Source: Alternaria dauci (lineage: Eukaryota > Ascomycota > Dothideomycetes > Pleosporales > Pleosporaceae). From it: a stretch of DNA of 64,000 nucleotides. Location: positions 2,232,001 through 2,296,000 of the forward strand of contig NC_091278.1 in NCBI RefSeq assembly GCF_042100115.1. The letters are read 5' to 3'. Positions 55,495 to 64,000 of this stretch are shown in pieces; position 1 is the stretch's first letter; every line of letters starts with the position of its first letter. The position numbers and the translations under genes are program-made. The notes beneath the pieces were generated by a model that saw only the letters and a list, made by a program, of their open reading frames with translations, had not been told where the DNA came from and ran no database searches.

Positions 55495-57501
55495 ATGGTT
55501 TTTACAGATGATAGGGACGTTTGCGAAACGTGTCGCAACATCGATTTCCAAGACCTGATCCAGAATCCTCGACCACATTGGACGGTGGGAGAGCCATCTC
55601 CATACATCATGCGGTACTCCGATGACTGCAAGCTCTGCCGCCTGATGTTTCAGCCTAAATCTTCGCATAGAATGGAGATGACATTCGAGCTACGATCATT
55701 CGGATTTTTCGGGAGGTACCCATGGACTCAGACGGCCGATCCTGATGCTAGGAATAGTGTCTTGCTGGGAATCGGTGTGCGACTTCTGCGACATCCTTGT
55801 CGAGTGTTTTGCGGTCCGTGGGAAGATGTGTTCTGCGCACGGGCTAGTGATGATTCGCAAGGTGTGTACTGTGCCCAGCCTGTGCAGGACATCTGGGACT
55901 GTGCTAAAGCTCGCTTGTGGCTCGATACCTGCGCAAGATGTCACGGAACTTCCTGCAAACGGGAGACAATACGAGTTACAGGCATGAATCTAATAGACTG
56001 TGAGGATATGGTCATTGTTCAGGCGACGCCTGAGATGCGGTGGTTGGCACTGAGCTATGTGTGGGGCACAAATTTTCAAACACAAGATCACTCAGGATAC
56101 CGCGCTGGCTCGGGCATATCATTGGAGATACCTGCGACGATCAGTGATGCCATACGTGTCACGCTGCAGCTCGGATATCGTTATCTATGGGTTGACGAAT
56201 ATTGTATCGATCAGAACGATGACAGCCATCGAAATGACCAGATCAAGAAAATGGATCAGATCTATCGCGGTGCGGATCTCACCATCGTAGCTGCGGCTGG
56301 CGACAACAAGTCATACGGTCTACCAGGCGTTGGATCAACGAAACGTAAAGAGAGAGAGGTTATCTACATGGATGACATAGTAGTGTTCTCGAACGGGCCC
56401 GACCCACGACATGAGACTCTTGCGTCTACATGGTTCTCTCGAGCATGGTAAGAAAGACATAGTGCTCAAGTGTTACTTGTTCAAGCTGACCAAATTTGCG
56501 CAATGCCTAGGACATTCCAAGAAGGGGCCTTGAGTAAGCGTTTATTGGTGTTCACAGGACATCAAATGTCGTTCTATTGTCAAGCCAATTTCTGGATGGA
56601 AGGGTTTGGAAATCCAGACCCCAATGCATCTCGCCTACCAGATGAGATTCAAGCTATCACCCATCTGTTTGGACTTGTACATGTAACGTCGCCAACATGT
56701 GATCGCGATAGCTTCGAACACATATTGGAGATGTACAGTAAACGGCAAACGACTAGAGAGACTGATGTTCTAGACGCATTTGCAGGCGTCCTGAATCTCA
56801 TACGACGCTCACATCCAACTACCCACCTTCTTTGTGGCTTACCATTCTACACAACTGCGGAAGAGATGGCACATGGTAAACTGACTAATTCCTTTGAGGA
56901 CCTGGTCGCCTCTGCACTATCTTGGACGTCGAGCTTCTATGATGCCCCGCGTCGGCGGCGATCTGCGTTTCCCTCATGGACGTGGGCTGGGTGGAGCGAA
57001 GGAGCGCATATCGGATGGTTTTGTGGTGCCCGCATAACTAGCAGGTGGCTATCCTTTCTACAGCACGTACAGCTGGAATCATCCAATGGCTGTATTGTCA
57101 TGTCTTCCGGGCTTGACAAGAATGATATCCAACAGGAGCTAGACATCGTAACGCTGATTCAGTTCGAAGCGGCCACGATACCAGCTGCTAGCTTCCTAGC
57201 CCTAGCGGACATAATTCCGCCAAATGCCAATCGATCCTGGGCGCCCGGCCATGTGTTGACATATGATCGCTTGATTGAGAATGAACGGAGAGGTACATGG
57301 TCCTGTTTCGTTTTGTGTGTTCAGCAATGCTCGGCACGTAATTCGGCCGAAGAGATATTCGTGCTTGTCGTTTGCTGGAAGGAAGATCAGGTGACTGCTG
57401 AGCGCATAGGTGCATTCGCGGTAGATACAATTCACATCGATGGTGCGGGACTTGAGCTCCTGCAGGGGAGTCAGACGCGGCGTCGTGTCAGACTGATCTG
57501 A
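55495..57501 (+). CDS. HET-domain (heterokaryon incompatibility) protein
   Basis: Two exons, 55495-56447 and 56511-57501, give 647 aa; the 63-nt GT-AG intron splits the conserved FSRAW/TFQEG segment exactly. The N-terminal Cys-rich part has CETCRNIDF and CKLCRLMF. The HET signature follows: LALSYVWG, YLWVDEYCIDQND, KMDQIYRGADLTIVAAAG and WFSRAWTFQEGALSKR. HET domains trigger cell death when incompatible fungal cells fuse; many paralogues have unknown roles. The frame before the ATG extends only from a TTG. The gene is intact and lies beside ankyrin debris. Confidence 0.92.
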
Positions 57502-58356
57502 TCAGCATTCTTTTACTTGCGAATTATCTCATTTTGAGAGAACCTGTTTGTTAAGTTCGTTGAGAATTTTGGAAGTTGTGATTGGCTCAAGTTGATGCGT
57601 CATCGCAGTACCATGGGATGATTAAGGGGATCTGATCAGATACACTTTGCAGTGAGACAGTATTAAGATATTACATACCTAAGCGTGCTCCCGTTCAATC
57701 TTGGCAATGCATCCTGATACCTTTGCTTGAATATTCCTCCTTCAAGAACACTTCACAGCCTCCTTTTCCAACACCTGTCTTCTATCAGTGCGGGGAAATC
57801 TTACTGACCACCTCCACTAGCGACATCACTACCATCCTGCTCATAAGTGTAATGGAAGAGAAAGCACATGATCACTGCAACCAAAACGATATTCATAACA
57901 ACACATCTGCCTCTCTTGATTCAAACGACCTTGGATTATAACTACCCCAGCTTCTTTATACCCGACACCCAGCTGGTCTCCCCAAACCACTCCACTTCCC
58001 CATCTTTCCAGCGAGACCAACTCGAACCCAAAGCGAGGGTGAGTCAAGGTCTCCAGCCAAAAAGGTTCGAGGAGTAAAGAGAAACATCGACGAGCCGAGA
58101 TGCCATGTACAAAAAAGGAGCCGCCACGAACCCAAGCCGAACGAACAAGAGCAGAGGAAAGAGAAGAAGAGAAGGAGGAAGAGGAAGAAGAAAAAACATA
58201 GTCCCACAACCCAAACAAGGACCCAAGAAAAAAACACCAATACCTCATATCCAAAGTCCCAGTCCCAACACCCATAACAATGCAAAGACCCTTCATACCC
58301 AGAACCCGTGAAAAAAAAAAGAACCCAGACTTATCCAAACACCTTTGCCCTTGCCC
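57502..58356. other. Intergenic between HET and spindle-pole genes
   Basis: About 850 bp. A purine-rich GAA/AGG low-complexity tract at about 58140-58200 gives long frames on both strands with skewed composition. No gene was recognised. Confidence 0.5.
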
Positions 58357-61300
58357 CTAATGTACACCCCTCCACCCCGCGAGCGCATTAAAACTAACAT
58401 CACCCTCCATGCCCAAACTCTCCCCATCATCACCAAACCCTTCCCAGGGCAACTCATGCGTGCCCTCCTCTTCATCCCCACTGTCCACATCTCCCTTACC
58501 AGCGGCACCAGCAGTACCAGCACTACCCCTTCTAAACTCCACACTCTCATCCCCACCATCATCAACCTCATGTTCAGACACAAAGCTCCGAATAGTAACG
58601 CTCTTCTTCTCCTTCTCTTGCTGCTGTTGTTGTTGCTGTTGCAGAACCCCAATCTCCTGCGTAATCTCCTCGACATCCTGCTCGGTAACTTCTTCCTGCC
58701 CCTCGAGAACATCATGCAGTCTATAAATCTGCTCGTCGACCCACTGCAGCCGTCTCATCAAATCCTTGACACTCGCTTCGATCCTCTGCCGCCTGCGAGC
58801 CCCAGCACTAGGATCGTGCTCTGAGAGCATAGCTTGCTGGACTGCTAGTTCGGCGAGCAAATGGATACGTTCGTCGTTTAGCCCCTTGACTACAAGAGCC
58901 AGAGCGCTTCGAGGAGACTGGACGGGTCGGAGCGTGGCATCGACCTCGTCTTTCGTGCGCTCCGAGACCTTGACTAGCTGCGGGACGCGGAGATCTGTCG
59001 TAGCAGTCGTATAACCCTCTCTCCTGCAGACGGTACAGTTGTCGTTGTCATGGTCTTTAGTAATCGCTCTGCTACCGGTTCCGCCCACAGAGCCAAGCTT
59101 GATATCCGGAAGGATGAATGCGCTCGTCATCTCAGTCGCGGGTGCACTGCGGCGGCGGCGACTAGTATTGCTGAGCATCGACGCATCAGAGATACCAGAC
59201 TGGCGCGTTTGCGTCGGTTCCGCTTCCGCATCGTCAGCGCCGGCGCCGGCATCGGCATGGGACAGTTTGCCAGTGTCTCCGTCAAAGTGGGTGGTGGCGG
59301 TGCGCTGCGTGGTATCTTTGAGACTAGACTTGCGTACGAGAGAAGGTCGACGTGAATGTGTGCTCTTAGCGCTCGCCACAGACCGAGCCGTATCCTCGCG
59401 GATCTGTGTCTGGGTCTGTCGTTGACTCCTTACAGTATCATCCCTCGCTTGCTCTCCAGTTTGGGTTTTACCAGCCCGCTCGTTCGCACGCTGCTCCTCC
59501 AGCTCGCGTCTCAACCGCGCGATTTCCTCCTGGGGGAAGAAGCTCAATTCCGTAAGGCTTAGATCAGTGGGAGGCTGGACCGTCGACGCTGTCGCCGGCC
59601 TAGCAGAAGAAGTCGGGTTCCGCGAGATACGCAGCGTGGCGCGTGGCGCAAGAGAGAGATCGGTCGTCGATTCTACATCGCTTTCTGCGCGCACACGTTG
59701 ATCGGCAGGGATAGGTGCAGAGAAACTTCGAGTAGAGAACCTCGAGTGTCCGGTGAACGACTTCCGTGGGCTTTCCTGGTTGCAAACCTTGCTATTGCGG
59801 ACCTCCTGCTGGACACGATTCCTGATGCGCGTCCGGGTGTCTTCGCGGCGATAACTAGGCTTATCCTCGAAGATGTGCTCAGTGTCGTTCTCACCCCGAG
59901 ACTTCCTCGCAGCAATCTCACGCTGTCGAATCTTGCGCTGTAGTTCCGCCTCCCTCCTCGCCCACTCTTCGTTGTCCTCGTCTTGCTGGGCCTGGAGCTC
60001 TTGGAGTTCGTTTCGGAGATTCTCGTTGTCGATACGCATAGCTTCGTTTGTACGCTCTTGAGTCGTCATATCCTCAAACAGCCGAATCGTATCATCCCGC
60101 CTTCCAACCTTTGCTCTCAGACTCTCTTCCTGCCTCTCCCAGCGCTTGACATCCTCTTCGCGCTTCTTCTTCAGTTCCTCAACCTGAGCCTTGAGCGACT
60201 CGTGGTCGGACTTCAACCTCGCATACTCGGCGTGCTCTTGACGTGCCTTGCGCAGTTCCATGTCTCTGCGAGTCAACTGCTGGGTGTTCTCGTCCTGCTG
60301 AGCGCGCACCCGAGCCAGTTCAGCGTGTAGGCTCGCATTCTCCTTCTGAGTCGCGTTGGCGGCTTGGTCGAATTGCTGGCGGAGCTGGATCGTCTCTTCT
60401 CGGTGGTGGGACAGGTCTTGTTGGAGTTGATCGCGGAGGGACTCGTTTTCTGCACGAAGGGTGTCGATTTCCTGGCGCAGTTGGTCGTTCTCGTTGGTCA
60501 AGGCGTTCTTCTCGGTCTTGAGCTCCTCGCAAGTCTGGAATGCGACACCCAGCTGGTTGGCCATGTTGTCCCGCTCGGTACTCAGACGTTTCTTCTCAAT
60601 TTCGAGGACGGCGTATTTCCGGTCGGCGCGATCAAGTTTCGTTCGGAGGGTCTGTACTGTCGCGTCGAGACCTACTCGTTGTCAGTAAACTCGTAGAACT
60701 TTGATGTTTTACAGCAGTGTGATCAAAGACGCAAATCAGAATAATAAGTTTCAACAATAGTTTTCAGACAGGGATAACTGAATGATAACATTCGACATCA
60801 TGTTGCAGAGAAGAACGGACAAGTGGGATGGCAACTTACGCGTCTTCTCGACCTTCCAACCGCTCTTTCCGCCAGCATCAGAGTCTTGCGCGCTGTCGCT
60901 TCGTCGCAGTTTCTCCTGAGCTTGCGTAGTCGCTCTCAGCTCGATCAACTCCAGCTCTTGCTCATCAATCTTCTTGTCCTTCTCTTCACGCTCGCGCTCC
61001 ATCTCCGCAATCTTCTCTTGCAGCTGCTGGAGAGCAGCGAAGATGGCCTTCTCCTCATCAGGTATGGGCGCACTATCGATGGGGATATGGGATGGTCGGC
61101 GACCGCCATACGGTGGAGCCGCGAAACGTGATCGTGACGGTGCAGTCTTGGAAAAGACTGGGGTGCCATCGTCGAACACGCCAGAGACGAGCTCGGTCAG
61201 ATTGGGAATGTCAGGCAGGATGAAGGACTGCGCAGTCGCGTTCTGTGCTGTCGCCGGCCATGAGCGAGGTGTAGCTTTTGACTGTGGAAGAGCATCGACA

Positions 61301-62070
61301 TTGCCGTCGGTTTGGAGAGAGGTCTGTCGGCTCCGGTTGCCCCAGCGCGTGTTCTTGGATGACTCCATAGTTAGTGTCGGTGGCCTGTGCTCCATGAACG
61401 ACGACTCGTCTTCGGAGAGCTTTGCGTGCAGCTGTGCAAGTGAAGTGCTCTTACGGCTGTCCTTTGTGGACAGGGCGGGAGAGTTGCGCTTGCTTGCGGG
61501 ACGCGGTGATGCAGTGTTGTCCAAGTCGTTACGCGAGGCGCGTCGGATGGCCGCGTCGCGTCGCAGGCTACCAGTCTCCGCCTGATGTGATTTACGCGAT
61601 CTGTTGGTGGGGGGTGTCATGTCGTAGAGGCTGTCGAACTGGGAGCTCATCTTGCTGGGCGTACCGCGGTTGCTGCGGTTACCGCGCGCCTGCTCGATGG
61701 CCATGCTCTCCTCGTCGGAGATGCTGTGGTCAAAGTCGCCAAACTCCTTGTTGACCATGGACGTGTCGGGCTGGATCTGCTCAGAACGAAAGGGAGCCCA
61801 AGTGTTCAGCTTCTTCGCGGTCGAACGAATCCGTGGGTATCCGGGTAGTGTGTTTGTGTCTTCAGCAATGTTTTGTTGTGTGGACATGAGAATGTCTGGG
61901 TCGTCAAAGAATTGAGACGTGTTTGTGCCGAAGCCCGACCGCTGCGTGGGATTCGAGTCGCTGGGTGGCGGGGACGGCGATGTGATATTTCTGGGGCTGT
62001 GGCTGAGACTGCGTGAAAGTTCTCGGATAGCGCGCGCTTTCCCTTCGCTCATTGGAGGAGACGACTGCAT
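58357..62070 (-). CDS. ppc89: Spindle pole body coiled-coil protein, Ppc89-like
   Basis: Two exons, 62070-60840 and 60671-58357, give 1181 aa; the 168-nt intron is long for this window but has GTAAGT and TAG. The N-terminal about 330 residues are disordered, with family-typical segments (SQFFDDPDILMS, LNTWAPFRS, FILPDIPNLTELVSGVF). Long coiled coils follow (about 345-690 and again near 1050-1120), with heptads such as NENDQLRQEIDTLRAENESL. A Ppc89-type centrosome-localisation region lies near ALVVKGLNDERIHLLAELA. A Gln run near the C-terminus comes from a CTG/TTG repeat. Ppc89 anchors spindle pole body components. Other fungal centrosomal coiled-coil proteins are the alternative. Confidence 0.8.
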
Positions 62071-62885
62071 GTTGAGTGTTGGAATTGTGATGCCGCGCGG
62101 GCAATGTCAAATTGTCGGGGGATGCGCGTCGCGTGTCAAACACGTCTGTAAATAGGGTATCTCGAAAAGATGCTGGGTAAAGATCTACTCCGACTGTATC
62201 ATTGCCTCCAAGAAAGTAAAAAAGGTTCCCAGCCCAAGTGTGATGGGACGTGTTGTGTGGGAAAGTGCGATGCTTCAGTGGTGAAGATGGAGAGCGGGTC
62301 GGCGTGTTTACTCCAAAACAAAGCTAACGAATCCTGGCCCCACTCCAGCCACCGACGCGCAGTCATAACCGCCGACACAACGTGAGGCGGACTGTGGCAC
62401 AGCACTGCGTGCATGAGAAAAATCAACATATCGCTGAAATGAATGTCATAATGCTGCATGCAAGCATAGCGAAGTTAGGCACTACGGTATGATAAAGATC
62501 GCAATGTAATGTCTATTCTCCAGGTTTGAGCTCTCAGCGATGAGTACTAAAACTCATCGACATATGCTTTATACCATGAGAATCTTGATTGTTGACACAT
62601 ATGAATCATACATGGTCATTGGCTATGGAGGCGATGGTGATTCGTGCTTTATACCATGAGCATATCGTCAAATATTTCGCTGCGCAACACAAGTACTATG
62701 GAGGTATCACAAGTTCAAATCTACCGAGCCCAATCATCCCCTTGACTTTTGTGACCCTATTAGCCCCTTGGTCCTTGACACCCCGCAGGAACATATCATA
62801 CAGTAAAACATGTATCCCCACCACCAACACGGTCAGTAAAGGAAAATATCCCGTTCGAAAGCAGAAGACAGATGCCAGACAGCCG
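62071..62885. other. Intergenic: Ppc89 promoter side
   Basis: About 815 bp between the Ppc89-like start and the end of the kinase gene. It contains an exact 16-bp direct repeat at 62565-62580 and 62645-62660. Confidence 0.5.
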
Positions 62886-64000
62886 CTACATGCCATCCCA
62901 AGCCACACTCCTCCCAGCACACAACCCATCCACCCTCCACGTCACCCCCACTACAATCAAATGCGCACACAACAGCAGAACCGAGCGTCCTATCCCACCC
63001 AACCCACCAACACGGAAAAAGTCAAGTGACGCCATACAAAGCAACGGATACAGCACTCGCGGATCTGCCGCAAAAGGCTGACAGGGCGAAAGCAGGCTGT
63101 AGGCTTTTGCACAAAACATGACAATCTTTGCCGTATTGATGACCGCAGGATCTTTCATGTGTCTGTTGAGCCTCGCAAATGTCGTGGGTGGTAGCGGTGG
63201 AGGTAACATCAACCGCTGTGGACTCGGCGTTCTTCCCCCTGCAGGAGATTGCGGTGGTGGGAACTCGAGCTTGCTCCCTCTTCTCAGGATAACGGCTCCG
63301 TCGTCTGATGACTGTCTTCTCATGAATTCCGGACGTGGCGGACTAGGTGACCGGTCCATGACGGTGGCGCTGAGATGCGATCGTCCTGGCCGTGTGTAGT
63401 TTACCCCTCTGCTCTTCTTGTTCCCCTGGCTCGGTGATGGGCTGGGTGTGTCAGCTCTCGAGATTCGCGGACTGAACTCGTCGAGACCAGATGGGGCGGG
63501 GTATGAGGATGCATTGTACTCGTCGAAGACTAGGGGCGACTTTAGTACGTGTAAGATTTCCTCTGCACCAGGTCGTTCGTCAGGGTTGAGAGCAAGAAGC
63601 CTCTTCAAACTCCGGTACAGCTTCTCAGGCAAATCTGATCGGACGCGTTGTTCGTCGTCGATGCCTGTCCAAGTTGATATCTCCGCGCGCAGCTGGTCCA
63701 GGTCTTCATTATCCTCATCAACACCATCCGCATTCCGATACGGTAGTCGCGCAAAACACATAAAGTAGACAATCATGCCGAGCGAAAAGATATCACTCTT
63801 GGTGGTGAAGTTGCCAAACGCACCACCCGGCCTCTCTTGCCTCAGCACTTCTGGCGCGCAGTACGAAATCGTTCCCGTTGCTCCTGTGGAATTTCTGATC
63901 CCGGATGCTGCCTGTACTTCTCCAAAGTCACTGACTAGGACTTTGACCTTGCGGCCAGTACGATGGAGCAGGCAATTACTAGGCTTCAGGTCCCGGTGGA
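62886..64000 (-). CDS. iks1: Iks1-like serine/threonine protein kinase, 3' part
   Basis: The gene runs off the right edge; the visible frame begins within the catalytic loop HRDLKPSNCLL at 64000 and continues with LVSDFGEVQ, TGTISYCAPEVLR and SDIFSLGMIVYFMCFARLPY to a stop at 62886. The DFGE and CAPEVL segments and the wide spacing resemble Iks1 kinases. After the kinase domain comes a Ser/Pro-rich linker (TPSPSPSQG, SPSPPRPEF), and then hydrophobic C-terminal segments (IVMFCAKAY, VLLLCAHLIVVGV) that suggest membrane attachment, as in fungal Iks1 relatives. The N-lobe is outside the window. Role is unclear in fungi. Confidence 0.85.
   Translation of the reverse strand, partial: HRDLKPSNCLLHRTGRKVKVLVSDFGEVQAASGIRNSTGATGTISYCAPEVLRQERPGGAFGNFTTKSDIFSLGMIVYFMCFARLPYRNADGVDEDNEDLDQLRAEISTWTGIDDEQRVRSDLPEKLYRSLKRLLALNPDERPGAEEILHVLKSPLVFDEYNASSYPAPSGLDEFSPRISRADTPSPSPSQGNKKSRGVNYTRPGRSHLSATVMDRSPSPPRPEFMRRQSSDDGAVILRRGSKLEFPPPQSPAGGRTPSPQRLMLPPPLPPTTFARLNRHMKDPAVINTAKIVMFCAKAYSLLSPCQPFAADPRVLYPLLCMASLDFFRVGGLGGIGRSVLLLCAHLIVVGVTWRVDGLCAGRSVAWDGM

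Noticed and set aside
58105..58311. Lys/Arg-rich plus-strand frame
   Set aside because: It is produced by the purine-rich GAA/AGG tract; the opposite strand gives an equally skewed Ser/Leu/Phe frame. Neither looks like a protein.

Overview
This is a filamentous-fungus chromosome window, most likely a Dothideomycete of the Pleosporales type. The genes carry short 46-72 nt GT-AG introns with CTGAC-like branch sites. Housekeeping genes are typical of ascomycetes (ceramide synthase, Bax-inhibitor protein, spindle-pole protein, Iks1-type kinase). One 2.3-kb block is AT-rich with almost no CpA/TpG, as left by repeat-induced point mutation (RIP). The species cannot be fixed from sequence alone. Gene models below were assembled by hand from exons and splice sites and were not checked against transcripts.

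Layout. 1-2.5 kb: gene relics, namely a RIP-like fragment of the neighbouring flavin-monooxygenase gene and a decayed GH5 glycosidase. 2.5-7.5 kb: a small module with a DszC/SfnB-like acyl-CoA-dehydrogenase-fold enzyme, a GPR1/FUN34/YaaH small-anion transporter and a divergently transcribed SfnG-like FMNH2-dependent monooxygenase, suggesting use of organosulfur compounds. 7.5-14.8 kb: tyrosine phosphatase, ceramide synthase, Bax-inhibitor-1 protein and an atypical SDR. 14.9-17.2 kb: the RIP block. 17.2-26 kb: an ACS-family MFS transporter, a secreted GH5 glucanase-like enzyme, a GH88 unsaturated glucuronyl hydrolase-like enzyme and a gene with a fungal STAND-type N-terminal domain.

27.0-50.7 kb is the centrepiece: a six-gene polyketide cluster. 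A highly reducing PKS (KS-AT-DH-ER-KR-ACP, no working methyltransferase) is transcribed divergently from a non-reducing PKS (SAT-KS-AT-PT-ACP-TE). They are followed by a catechol-type O-methyltransferase, a DHA1 MFS exporter, a phenol-hydroxylase-type FAD monooxygenase and a Zn2Cys6 regulator. Paired HR/NR PKSs with a SAT that has a GxSxG site and a C-terminal alpha/beta-hydrolase TE are the hallmark of resorcylic acid lactone or related benzenediol lactone pathways (zearalenone, radicicol, hypothemycin). The likely flow is HR-PKS reduced chain, SAT transfer, NR-PKS extension and aromatic ring closure, TE macrolactonisation, then ring or chain oxidation and O-methylation, then export. The exact product cannot be read from the sequence. 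The shared promoters hold palindromes and repeated CGGTAC-containing motifs that are candidate sites for the cluster regulator.

50.7-57.5 kb: a long gene-poor stretch with a truncated kinase, ankyrin-repeat debris and an intact HET-domain gene. 58.3-64 kb: a Ppc89-like coiled-coil spindle-pole protein and the 3' part of an Iks1-like kinase that runs off the window.
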